Source: Vibrio bathopelagicus
GTDB lineage: Bacteria > Pseudomonadota > Gammaproteobacteria > Enterobacterales > Vibrionaceae
NCBI RefSeq assembly: GCF_014879975.1
Contig: NZ_CP062500.1
Coordinates: forward strand, 682,001 to 746,000
Direction of reading: 5' to 3'
DNA length: 64,000 nucleotides
The notes under the pieces were generated by a model. The model was not told the origin of the DNA, searched no databases, and worked only from the letters and a program-made list of their open reading frames with translations. Below, piece by piece: positions 51,054 through 59,041 of this stretch. The first letter of the stretch is position 1; each line of letters opens with the position of its first letter. The translations under genes and the position numbers were made by a program.

Positions 51054-51896
51054 ATGAACCCAAGAATCATTGAGTTTCACCTTAAATACAATCCTAATAG
51101 GAAGAACCCTGCTGAAGTGTTTCATGCAATGGGAGACTTTATCTCTACCTATCAGGAAATGGGGCAGTTAATCACTCAATCGATTGGCTATGAGGCTGAT
51201 TTTGAATTGGAGATGAAAGAGGTAGTGCATGGTTCTATCTTGGCTCGTTTGATGATTTGGGTGGATGAATGGACTCAACCTAATTCGTTGCTTCGTGAGT
51301 TAACTGGTGAGTTTACTGAGAAAGAACAGGTTAGTGAGGTGTTAGCTAGAGAGAAAGAGCGTCTGATTGTCGAAGCTACTACTTGTGGTCATCACAATAA
51401 GGTTAGGTTAGAGCCTTACTTTGATGAGCGTGAGGTTGCTATGACTATGGATAAATGGTCTGAAGCCAACAAAAAGCTAATGCCTGATGAAAAGCTGACT
51501 ATTAGTGAAGAACATGAAGATCGTAACAATGTCGTTCCTTTCGATCCCAACTTTCGTTTTACTGGGGACTTGAAGCAAATGTATTCAAGTCTAAAAGGTC
51601 GCCATGATGGACCAGAAGTCGTGAGAGTCTTTAGACCTTGTAATTTGGGGACAGCTAAATGGGAGTTTATCAGTGAGAAAACCGGTAAACGTTATAGTGC
51701 TGAAATCACTCACAAGGAATGGTTAGAACAGTACCAGAACAATGAAGTAAATCCTGGGGCTAAAGATTCGCTGTTAGTGCACTCGGAGTATGATGTTGTA
51801 TCTATCGATGGGGAAGATAAGATTAGAAATGCGCAGATCAAAAAGGTCATAGATATTATTCGTTACACTGGAACTCAAAATGAACTGCCCGAATGA
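51054..51896 (+). CDS. Hypothetical protein, possible KAP partner
   Basis: A 280-residue soluble acidic protein, unrecognised (starts MNPRIIEFHLKYNPNRKNPA). It appears to have two parts: a helical N-terminal half and a beta-rich C-terminal half from about 185. It overlaps the next gene by 17 bp, implying coupled translation, and is divergent from the KAP gene. Confidence 0.65.
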   Translation: MNPRIIEFHLKYNPNRKNPAEVFHAMGDFISTYQEMGQLITQSIGYEADFELEMKEVVHGSILARLMIWVDEWTQPNSLLRELTGEFTEKEQVSEVLAREKERLIVEATTCGHHNKVRLEPYFDEREVAMTMDKWSEANKKLMPDEKLTISEEHEDRNNVVPFDPNFRFTGDLKQMYSSLKGRHDGPEVVRVFRPCNLGTAKWEFISEKTGKRYSAEITHKEWLEQYQNNEVNPGAKDSLLVHSEYDVVSIDGEDKIRNAQIKKVIDIIRYTGTQNELPE

Positions 51897-52281
51897 TCTT
51901 AAATCGGCGCTCACATCCTATTCATTTATAGCGACGCCCTTCATTCTGCTGATAGTCGTCAAAGTCCTAACAGGTAAGTTCGAGGAGCTAATCCTAACTG
52001 GAGATTGGTCGATAGCTAGTGCAATGATTTACTCTAGTGCTGCATTTAATGTTAGGAGCGCAACAAGAGATTATAAGGGGAGGTTGAACGAAGTGGGCTT
52101 AGATGGCTTCATGGCTCGAACAATGATCATGTCTTCAGTCAGCGTTACTATCTATGTGTTAGCTCTTACTCAAGACCATAATTATTTGATAGGTGCTCTC
52201 CAAATAGCTCTATTTATCGTAGCGTCAATTGCACACATTAAATACAGTCGTTTGGCTTATTGCTTGAAGGGTTGCGATTAG
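51880..52281 (+). CDS. Four-helix membrane protein, possible KAP partner
   Basis: A 133-residue protein with four predicted membrane helices (around residues 13-32, 44-60, 82-98 and 104-121). It is unrecognised. The start lies inside the end of the preceding gene, so the two products are probably made together. A small membrane protein beside a KAP NTPase could serve as an effector that disturbs the membrane; that is inference. Confidence 0.65.
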   Translation: MNCPNDLKSALTSYSFIATPFILLIVVKVLTGKFEELILTGDWSIASAMIYSSAAFNVRSATRDYKGRLNEVGLDGFMARTMIMSSVSVTIYVLALTQDHNYLIGALQIALFIVASIAHIKYSRLAYCLKGCD

Positions 52282-52472
52282 TTTGACAAACAAAGCGTTT
52301 AGGAGAAGTTAGGTTAGCCACCGCAACCAATGGGGTCGCGTCTTGCGCTTTGCATAACAAAGTCTTCAATACCTGAGTTAATCCGTAATTTGCTAATTTA
52401 GGAAAGTCACTGACAAACTTTTGTCCAGAACCTTCACAACGAGCACTTTCTAACGAAACGGGTTTGATGCAA

Positions 52473-52537
52473 TAAGAGAGGGTGACAGGTGACAGGTAAC
52501 GTACATGTACATGTACGTCACCTGTCACCCTCTCTTA
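52473..52537. repeat. 21-bp perfect inverted repeat with palindromic loop
   Basis: Arms 52473-52493 and 52517-52537 are perfectly complementary (containing GAGAGGGTGACAGGTGAC). The 23-base loop contains the palindrome GTACATGTACATGTAC (52501-52516). It lies between convergent genes, 35 bp from the end of the RepA-like gene. It could be a bidirectional terminator, or a replication/nicking origin of the element. Confidence 0.85.
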
Positions 52538-52571
52538 CTATCTAATCAAACGCAGGTCAGAAAAACACTAA

Positions 52572-53624
52572 CTACTCCACGGCGGTGATGATGTCGCTTC
52601 TGTTAGCTGTTTCTCCCTGTTGGTGAACAAAAACAAGATTCTTATCTAGCAGTGCTGTAAGAACACGTTTGAATTTTTGATTTGTCGTGTTTGCAGCTAC
52701 ACCTTCTTTGGGCGGGAAGCAGTGCTTACGCAAATCATCTCGTGTACAGCTCCCTCCAAAAACGTCACGAAGTGCTTTCAGAATAGGGTTATTATCGTCG
52801 TTGGTATCGCTTTTGTTGTTTTTGATCGTTGCTGGCGTCAACAATGCGAGTGAAGAGATTGGCTCGCCTTCTTCGCACGTAATACCTAAATCGATCGGCT
52901 TAAAATCAAAGACTAAGTCAGGTGCTTCCTCAGCATCTTTCATTTTTGTGTTGCTGAGTGTTGTCAATCCGGTCTTTGAGTCGTGGCTTACTTGAAACTC
53001 ACAATCAATTGCAGCATTGAGAGAGGAGTGCCCACGACCACCTTTCGATACATCTTTGCCACTGTGGTGTATAGCAACTACAGAAGCACCCGTCGACATT
53101 TTAACCAAATCACAGCCACGAATAAATTTTCCCATCGCATCTCCACTATTTTCATCGCCACCGAAGTTTCGAGCGAGAGTATCAAGGACGATTAGTCCCA
53201 CTTTTATATCATTATATTTTTCAAGCTCGTGAATAGCTTGAATTAGATTACTCTGTGCCGTTGTGTCTGACATCACAACTGCTTGCCCTAAGGTATATAG
53301 CTGTTCCACTTGCTGACCAGTTGCAATTTCCCATGCTTTAATACGTTTTGATATGCCAATTTGACCTTCCGCAGCAACATAAACAACGGCACTTTTGAGT
53401 GTGCGGTGATTATGCCACGATGAACCAGTTGCGATGGCACAACTGATATCAATAGCGATAAATGATTTACGAGAGCCAGGTTTTCCGTAGATAACCCCAA
53501 CTGACTCTTTTGGAATGAAGTCAGTTAGTAGCCATGGTTGAATATTATCGAAGCCAATTGAACCGCGTGTGAATTCTAAGCTGCCATATGTAGAGACATT
53601 TTCTTTAATTTTTGTATATGTCAT
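52572..53624 (-). CDS. RepA-like hexameric helicase / AAA ATPase
   Basis: RecA-fold ATPase of the RSF1010 RepA / AAA_25 type, 350 residues. Walker A is GKPGSRKS (47-54), Walker B is VGLIVLDTLAR (D148), and a downstream VVAIHHSGKD is typical of RepA-like helicases. The C-terminal part looks like a winged-helix tail (about 285-345). Such proteins occur in plasmids, satellites and integrated elements, and suggest this element may replicate after excision. Confidence 0.82.
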   Translation of the reverse strand: MTYTKIKENVSTYGSLEFTRGSIGFDNIQPWLLTDFIPKESVGVIYGKPGSRKSFIAIDISCAIATGSSWHNHRTLKSAVVYVAAEGQIGISKRIKAWEIATGQQVEQLYTLGQAVVMSDTTAQSNLIQAIHELEKYNDIKVGLIVLDTLARNFGGDENSGDAMGKFIRGCDLVKMSTGASVVAIHHSGKDVSKGGRGHSSLNAAIDCEFQVSHDSKTGLTTLSNTKMKDAEEAPDLVFDFKPIDLGITCEEGEPISSLALLTPATIKNNKSDTNDDNNPILKALRDVFGGSCTRDDLRKHCFPPKEGVAANTTNQKFKRVLTALLDKNLVFVHQQGETANRSDIITAVE

Positions 53625-53730
53625 TTTATATATATCAATGGGTAAATTTAGGGTGAGCGAAATCGTTCACCCAAACATTTGGGTTAATAAAATCGTGTCT
53701 AGGACTGTGGTGGTGCCGCTTAAATAGCTG

Positions 53731-54969
53731 TCACGCTAAATTATAGGGGCGAATATGTGAGGTATGGCTTGCATCGATCATGTTGATGATAGGTGCCAAA
53801 ATACGTGGGCTGTATTGCTCACCATACGTATCAAATGATTCAGAGTTGTGCTTTTGTCCAATGATGCTACTCACAAGCTCATTGGGGTGCTTGGTAATCT
53901 TTTCGGCATGTTCATGCCCGACTATATTTTCAACAAGGCTCTTGGTGACCAGTTTCTGCTTTAGTTCATTGATAAAACTACGTCGAAAAGAATGCCCATT
54001 GACGCCACGATCGAAGTCCACCCCAAGCTTTTCTCGGCGGCGAGCAAACCATTTTGATGCATTATGAGAATAGTAGCCATTCACCAGCGGTAGCTCTGGA
54101 AAAAGGCGAACATCAGTCCTTGAATTTACAAATTCAATAAAGCCCTTTGCTAGTATTTCATCATGCAGAGGTATCAATCTCATCTTCCCTGTCTTAACTG
54201 TTTGGTCATCAGCCCCTTCGCGAATCCAAATGCAATAAATGCCATCAGCAAGAACAACATCTGCTTTTCTGAGTTGGCATAGTTCGTTCATTCTTGCCCC
54301 TGTGTAACGCAATAGAATTGGCAACCAATAATAATAAGGATGTAGGTATTTATGGCTCATATAATCAGGCATTGAAAAAATGGCAAACAGTTGCTTGCTA
54401 TTAAAAGGAAATACCGACTTACCTTTGGTACCGTTCTTTAGAGATAGCCTATAGAACACGTTATCAGCCACGTACCCACGCGACTTAGCCCAATTAAGAA
54501 AAGTAGACATTTTCTCTAAATGCCCTAATGCAGTCGCCAATGTGATGTACTGCTTCGGGTGTTTTAAGGATTCATTTTTTGCGATTAATTCAAATCCTTG
54601 AAATCCTTTCAGCTCAGGGTATTTATCTGGGTTCTTTGGTCGGTAGCAATATGCATTGGCGATTTGCTCAGCACCTTCCCGATCGAGTTCAGAGAGGTCA
54701 AGGAAGCCCATAAAGTGGAGAATCCGAGTAAGGATCTGACATGTTTGATGAACATTTTTTAGCTGACTTGGTTTTTTACACAGTTTGATGCTGCATTTCG
54801 TGTATTCAGCAAGAAGTTCAAAGCATGTTTTAGGCTTGACAGTCTTGTGGCTCTTTGGCGTTGGGCGCTCAAATGAAAGTGGAGTTGAACCCGAATTTGT
54901 AATCAAATTATGTGCATTAATAATTTGATTAGCAGTGTTACTAACAGGATTCATAGTTTTAAGAGACAT
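53731..54969 (-). CDS. Tyrosine recombinase (second of a tandem pair)
   Basis: A 412-residue phage-type integrase. Catalytic residues fit R226 (RYTGARMNELCQLR), H326 and R329 (GHSFRR), a later histidine (H352 in GHEH or H374 in GQKH) and nucleophile Y382 (FDTYGEQY). It has a SAM-like core-binding part but lacks the N-terminal arm motif seen in the neighbouring recombinase, and has about 20 extra residues between box II and the tyrosine. GAGG precedes the ATG. It is clearly a paralogue of the next gene. Confidence 0.88.
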   Translation of the reverse strand: MSLKTMNPVSNTANQIINAHNLITNSGSTPLSFERPTPKSHKTVKPKTCFELLAEYTKCSIKLCKKPSQLKNVHQTCQILTRILHFMGFLDLSELDREGAEQIANAYCYRPKNPDKYPELKGFQGFELIAKNESLKHPKQYITLATALGHLEKMSTFLNWAKSRGYVADNVFYRLSLKNGTKGKSVFPFNSKQLFAIFSMPDYMSHKYLHPYYYWLPILLRYTGARMNELCQLRKADVVLADGIYCIWIREGADDQTVKTGKMRLIPLHDEILAKGFIEFVNSRTDVRLFPELPLVNGYYSHNASKWFARRREKLGVDFDRGVNGHSFRRSFINELKQKLVTKSLVENIVGHEHAEKITKHPNELVSSIIGQKHNSESFDTYGEQYSPRILAPIINMIDASHTSHIRPYNLA

Positions 54970-55145
54970 TAATACCTCGTTTGTTTCTAACGTGTTTCGA
55001 TAGAACTAATGTAAGGTGAACACCGATTTGTTGTATAGTTTCTCACGCCCGTTTTTTCTGTCATTTCTTGCTAAATTTGATGGTAATGCTATGTTTTTAA
55101 ATGATTTATTTTTTTTGGTTTTTTTCGAAAAATGCACGAACTAGT

Positions 55146-56426
55146 CTATTCACGCTGACTTTTTAGTGCTTTTGACACAGGAGTGGTATCAATCATGTTG
55201 ATGATCTCTTGAAGTTGATTCACATCTAACCCCTTTCCATATCGCGAATATGTGATGTTATTCTGGGCGTGTCCAAGCAACTCGCCAGCGACGATATGTG
55301 ATACCTGATGGCGCTTGAATTGGGTAGCAACAGTGTGCCTGAATGAATGGAAATCGTGTCCTTTGTCGAATCCTAACTTGGTTTTGAAGCGTCCGAACCA
55401 CTTTGATGCAGCGGAGCCAAAGCCATCTCTAGACTCTTTTAGTTCCGGAAATACTCGCTCATGCTGCACTGATTGCACAAATTCAATAAAGCCAAGGGTA
55501 AGCAGTTGAGCGTGGATTGGTACTATACGGCGGCTTGTTAAGTTCTTTAGTTTTTGTCCCTCAAACTTGTCATCGATTTGAATGACCCAGATGCCCTCAA
55601 CTTGAAAAATGTCGGCTCTATAAAGCTGGCAAAGTTCGTTAAGTCTTGCTCCAGTGAAGTATGCCAGCAGTGGTAACCAAAAATAATAAGGGTGTTTGTG
55701 CTGGTGTTTAGTGCTAACGATGGCACTGAAAATTTTCTCAAGATCCGTGTCAGTGTAAGCACACTTGGCTTCGCTATCTTTACGTTGTTTACGAAAGCGA
55801 ATCGCTTTAAATGGGTTGATGTCAGTGAATTCGTTCAAGTGGCACCACTCAAAGAAGCCTGACATTTTTTGGCAGTAGTCTTTGACGGATTCATCACTTA
55901 ATGTCGGTAGCCCCAGATCTTTATTTAGCTTGATCGCGTCATGCCCCGATAGTCCGTTAAATTGTTTATGTTTTTTTAGATTGGTTGGATAGTTGCGTAG
56001 GAGAGAGGCGACCTCTTCAGCGTCAGAACGCCGAATGGCTTTTAAGTATGGTTTTCCAACGAGGTCGAGAACAATCTTGCACTTAGCTTCTAGCATCTTT
56101 ACAGCTTTGGAGGAGATATGCTCAGTCTTGTACTTACAAAAGCGTTCTAGTGCCTTATAAGGTGATATTGCTTTGATTGGTGCTGCTTTTGCAGTCGAGA
56201 TAGGTGAGATTAGCTGTTTCTCAATTGAAACTGCTGATGTTGGTGTCATCATCGTTTTACGGAGTTCAACTTCAAGCTCTAGGGCTTTTATCGTTGCTTC
56301 CGCTTTGTCTGATGTTTTGAGTGAGCGTTTAATCTCACGACGTTCACCAAATAGGTGACGATGGTGCGGAGGAACTTGGTAACGAAATTGCCAAGTTCCT
56401 GACTTTGAGATGTTTAGATAGCGCAT
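55146..56426 (-). CDS. Tyrosine recombinase integrase next to ssrA
   Basis: A 426-residue integrase, probably the enzyme that inserts the element into ssrA. The N-terminal MRYLNISKSGTWQFRYQVPP is an arm-binding type start. Catalytic residues fit R261 (TGARLNELC), H360/R363 (HSFRHT), H386 (LLGHA) and Y396 (YSRYGKG). It starts 83 bp inside the right att repeat, and its start codon nearly abuts the paired TTAGTAC sites, so it may control its own expression. Confidence 0.9.
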   Translation of the reverse strand: MRYLNISKSGTWQFRYQVPPHHRHLFGERREIKRSLKTSDKAEATIKALELEVELRKTMMTPTSAVSIEKQLISPISTAKAAPIKAISPYKALERFCKYKTEHISSKAVKMLEAKCKIVLDLVGKPYLKAIRRSDAEEVASLLRNYPTNLKKHKQFNGLSGHDAIKLNKDLGLPTLSDESVKDYCQKMSGFFEWCHLNEFTDINPFKAIRFRKQRKDSEAKCAYTDTDLEKIFSAIVSTKHQHKHPYYFWLPLLAYFTGARLNELCQLYRADIFQVEGIWVIQIDDKFEGQKLKNLTSRRIVPIHAQLLTLGFIEFVQSVQHERVFPELKESRDGFGSAASKWFGRFKTKLGFDKGHDFHSFRHTVATQFKRHQVSHIVAGELLGHAQNNITYSRYGKGLDVNQLQEIINMIDTTPVSKALKSQRE

Positions 56427-56429
56427 GTT

Positions 56430-56450
56430 TTAGTACCAAATGTTAGTACA
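56430..56450 (+). repeat. Right paired TTAGTAC sites
   Basis: TTAGTACC and TTAGTACA with the same 13-bp period as the left pair, 59 bp inside the right att repeat and just upstream of the integrase start codon. Confidence 0.6.
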
Positions 56451-56481
56451 AACAGCCTAAATCCAAGTGTTAAATATACAA

Positions 56482-56513
56482 AAAGGGTGACAAATCAAAG
56501 ACTTGTCACCCTT
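56482..56513 (-). terminator. Replacement terminator for ssrA supplied by the element
   Basis: An 11-bp stem (AAAGGGTGACA either side of a short loop, imperfect in its middle) with a T run on the minus strand, directly after the tmRNA 3' end. Its sequence differs from the hairpin at 45516-45550, so the element seems to bring its own terminator and keep ssrA working. Confidence 0.8.
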
Positions 56514-56549
56514 TCCAAACGTTTGGTGGAGCTGGCGGGAGTTGAACCC
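56509..56549. repeat. Right attachment site (41-bp direct repeat)
   Basis: Identical to 45545-45585. It overlaps the 3' end of ssrA, so integration leaves the RNA intact. The palindrome CCAAACGTTTGG (56515-56526) straddles the CCA end of the RNA and may be the core recombinase site. Confidence 0.93.
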
Positions 56550-56890
56550 GCGTCCAAAAATCATTCATCATTGGTACTACATGCTTAGTCGATCTTTAAT
56601 TTCACCAGCAACCTGCGAACCGACACGCTAGTTAAAGGCTAACCTGAATTGTTATTCGCGCTTTTCCTCTCAGGTGGGAGAATCCGCGCTAGCTAGTTTG
56701 GGTTTGATCTCTTATTGGTCCCCGTCTTACGAGCGGAAGCTAGGGTAAGAGAGCTCTGAGCAGGTTATTAAGCTGCTAGTGCGTAGTTTTCGTCGTTTGC
56801 GACTATTTTTTTGCGGCTTTTAACGTGGCCAACCGCCCCACGGCATGCACCTCAGACTTCAAAATTCCTGTCGAATCCTAAATCAGCCCC
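56524..56890 (-). ncRNA. ssrA: tmRNA (10Sa RNA)
   Basis: Rescues ribosomes stalled on broken mRNA by acting first as tRNA-Ala and then as mRNA. On the minus strand it starts GGGGCTGATTTAGGATTCGA and ends in an acceptor arm with an encoded CCA at 56524. The tag frame (56768-56800) reads ANDENYALAA then stop, the same degradation tag as in E. coli. Its length is 367 nt. Its protein partner smpB lies just upstream on the same strand, and its 3' end is the target of the mobile element. Confidence 0.96.
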
Positions 56891-56956
56891 AAGTGTTATT
56901 TGCATAGTACCAGAAAAGCTTTGCCTGTCTAGCACTGTGCGTTTAAGTGCTTAAAA

Positions 56957-57442
56957 TTAACGCAAATTACTCTTCATAATTCGTGCTTTATCTCTCGCCC
57001 AATCTTTTTCTTTCATATCAGTACGTTTATCGTGCAGCTTTTTACCTTTCGCTACACCAACTTTAATCTTCGCCCAAGAGCGAGACCAGTAAAGTGCGGT
57101 TGCGACAAGTGTCATGCCTTCACGGTTAATACGACCGATAAGGTTGTCGAGCTCTTTTCTCGACATAAGTAGTTTACGAATACGTGTTGGGTTCGCCACG
57201 ATATGAGTACTCGCTTGAGTTAGCGGAGTAATCGTCATACCACTGATGAATGCTTCGCCATCTCGGATGTAGACGTAGCTTTCTGCGATATTGGTTTTGC
57301 CTTCACGTAGGGATTTTACTTCCCAGCCTTGTAGCTCAAGCCCCGCTTCTATCTCATCATCGATGAAATATTCGTGGCGAGCTTTCTTATTAAGCGCAAT
57401 GGTATTACTACCGGCTTTTGATTTTGATTTATTCTTTGCCAT
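56957..57442 (-). CDS. smpB: SsrA-binding protein SmpB
   Basis: RNA-binding protein that carries tmRNA to stalled ribosomes. An OB-fold core ([30 protein letters not shown]) is followed by a basic C-terminal tail ([17 protein letters not shown]) that reads the empty mRNA channel. The ATG at 57442 gives 161 residues, starting [11 protein letters not shown]; the longer frame to 57511 is not conserved. It is divergent from ratA. Confidence 0.96.
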   Translation of the reverse strand: MAKNKSKSKAGSNTIALNKKARHEYFIDDEIEAGLELQGWEVKSLREGKTNIAESYVYIRDGEAFISGMTITPLTQASTHIVANPTRIRKLLMSRKELDNLIGRINREGMTLVATALYWSRSWAKIKVGVAKGKKLHDKRTDMKEKDWARDKARIMKSNLR

Positions 57443-57561
57443 AATGGCCTCATTATACGGATTGCACCCTAGTTGGGGAATCCTTTTTATTTGCGCTCTG
57501 GCCCAATACAATTAAAATTGCAGTTTGTGTTAATGTAACGCTGTCTTTAACAGGAGTCTAT

Positions 57562-57990
57562 ATGCCAAAGGTTACTCGTTCAGCATTAGTGTCGTTTAGT
57601 GCCGACCAGATGTTCAGCTTGGTCAATGATGTTGCTCGTTATCATGAGTTTTTGCCAGGGTGTTCTGGTTCACGTGTGATCGAATCTTCAGATTCAACTA
57701 TGGTGGCTTCGGTTGATGTCTCTAAAGCTGGTATCAGCAAAACATTTACCACATCGAACCGCTTAGCGGATGGTGCTGAGATCTTGATGGAACTGGTGGA
57801 CGGTCCGTTCAAAAAGCTGCAGGGCGGTTGGTATTTTACTCCACTCGATGAGCAAGCGTGTAAGGTTGAGCTTAAGTTGGAGTTTGAATTCTCTAGCCGA
57901 ATGATTGAAATGGCATTTGGTAAGGTTTTCAACGAGCTGACAAGCAATATGGTCAGTGCTTTTACTCAACGAGCGAAACAGGTTTACTAA
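57562..57990 (+). CDS. ratA: RatA / COQ10-like START-domain protein
   Basis: START-fold protein of 142 residues (PKVTRSALVSFSADQMFSLVNDVARYHEFLPGC start). The family binds ubiquinone-like lipids; in E. coli overproduced RatA was reported to block 70S ribosome assembly. An AGGAGT site precedes the ATG, and it ends 3 bp before rnfH. This pair, divergent from smpB, is the normal arrangement. Confidence 0.92.
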   Translation: MPKVTRSALVSFSADQMFSLVNDVARYHEFLPGCSGSRVIESSDSTMVASVDVSKAGISKTFTTSNRLADGAEILMELVDGPFKKLQGGWYFTPLDEQACKVELKLEFEFSSRMIEMAFGKVFNELTSNMVSAFTQRAKQVY

Positions 57991-57993
57991 GCC

Positions 57994-58305
57994 ATGACTA
58001 TTGAATCAGATATGATCCACGTAGAAGTTGTGTTTGCGCTTCCGCACGAGCAGCGTGTGTTTACCTTGGTGGTGAACAAGAACGCGACCGTTGAAGAGAT
58101 CATCGCACAGTCTGGTGTTTTGGAATTGTATCCAGAAATCGATTTAGCGAAAAACAAGGTTGGCGTATTCAGCCGCAACGTTAAGTTAGATGCGACGGTT
58201 CGTGATAAAGACCGTATCGAAATCTATCGAGCACTGTTAGCTGACCCAAAAGAGATTCGCCGTAAGCGTGCTGAGCAAGCGAAAGCAGCAGCTGCTAAAT
58301 CGTAA
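57994..58305 (+). CDS. rnfH: RnfH family protein (ubiquitin-like fold)
   Basis: Small UPF0125/RnfH protein of 103 residues with a beta-grasp fold ([30 protein letters not shown]) and a basic alanine-rich tail. Its role is not settled. It is cotranscribed with ratA (3-bp gap). Confidence 0.92.
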   Translation: MTIESDMIHVEVVFALPHEQRVFTLVVNKNATVEEIIAQSGVLELYPEIDLAKNKVGVFSRNVKLDATVRDKDRIEIYRALLADPKEIRRKRAEQAKAAAAKS

Positions 58306-58330
58306 CGCTAAACAAGTTTGACTAAGAAGA

Positions 58331-58358
58331 GAGCTCGCTATATTGGCGAGCTTTTTTG
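58331..58358 (+). terminator. Terminator after rnfH
   Basis: The stem AGCTCGC/GCGAGCT with a 7-base loop, then six T. Confidence 0.88.
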
Positions 58359-58401
58359 TGCCTGTTGGTTAGACAACGCACCTAATTTGTTAGCAGATAT
58401 T

Positions 58402-58429
58402 AAAAAGCCTGCTCATGAGCAGGCTTTTG
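58402..58429. terminator. Second terminator between rnfH and bamE
   Basis: A palindromic stem (AAAGCCTGCTCATGAGCAGGCTTT) with A and T runs on both sides; it may serve bamE on the minus strand as well. Confidence 0.85.
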
Positions 58430-58435
58430 CGATTC

Positions 58436-58477
58436 TTGCTTGTTGCTTGTTGCTTGTTGCTTGTTGCTTCTTGCTTG
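58436..58477. repeat. Six-copy heptamer tandem repeat
   Basis: TTGCTTG is repeated six times with one base change (fifth copy TTGCTTC). It is intergenic, just past bamE's 3' end. It is likely to vary in copy number between strains. Confidence 0.85.
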
Positions 58478-58514
58478 AGAGCCTTGCTGACTGGAAAGCT
58501 TTGTTGGTTGAAAG

Positions 58515-58874
58515 CTAGCGAAGGCTTTCGAAGAACTCATCACTGGCTTCAAAATCACCGTTGATCGTTACTAGAGTGCCAGTGGCATCAAAGTTAACGA
58601 CTAGATTTTTCTGAATAGGGTCTTCATGGCCTTTTTGGTGGTGGTAAATGTAATACCACGTATCTGGGTAGCCGTTTTCGATAAGCATTGGTGAGCCCAT
58701 AACGTAACGAACTTGTGTTTTTGTCATGCCAAACTTGAGCTGATCGACAGCTTCTTGTTCAACATAGTTACCCTGATTGATGTCAATTCGATAAACCAAC
58801 TTCTCTAATAGAGAGCAACCGGTCAACATTGTTAGTGCAAGTGGAACTGCAACTAACCACTTTTTAATTCGCAT
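58515..58874 (-). CDS. bamE: Outer-membrane assembly lipoprotein BamE (SmpA)
   Basis: Small lipoprotein of the BAM complex. The ATG at 58874 gives 119 residues with a signal peptide and lipobox C20 (LTGCS). The SmpA/OmlA domain ([19 protein letters not shown], then WYYIYHH) follows. An upstream in-frame start at 59000 would bury the lipobox and is rejected. It lies downstream of recN with about 170 bp between them. Confidence 0.95.
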   Translation of the reverse strand: MRIKKWLVAVPLALTMLTGCSLLEKLVYRIDINQGNYVEQEAVDQLKFGMTKTQVRYVMGSPMLIENGYPDTWYYIYHHQKGHEDPIQKNLVVNFDATGTLVTINGDFEASDEFFESLR

Positions 58875-59041
58875 AGTTTGAGATCTTTCTTCGCTAAAAT
58901 ACTGCCTGATAATAAACAAGCTCCAGCAAGAAGTAAAAAGCTCCTTGCGCTTTGAGCTTGTTATGACTGGCAATTTTGAATTAAGTTGCAAAATTGCCAA
59001 GAATTTTCGGTAAATTATCAGAAAGTTGCTGAATATGTAAC

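Noticed and set aside
58318..58518. 66-residue ORF on the plus strand after rnfH
   Set aside because: It runs through two terminators and the heptamer repeat; its Cys/Leu-rich end is only the translated repeat.
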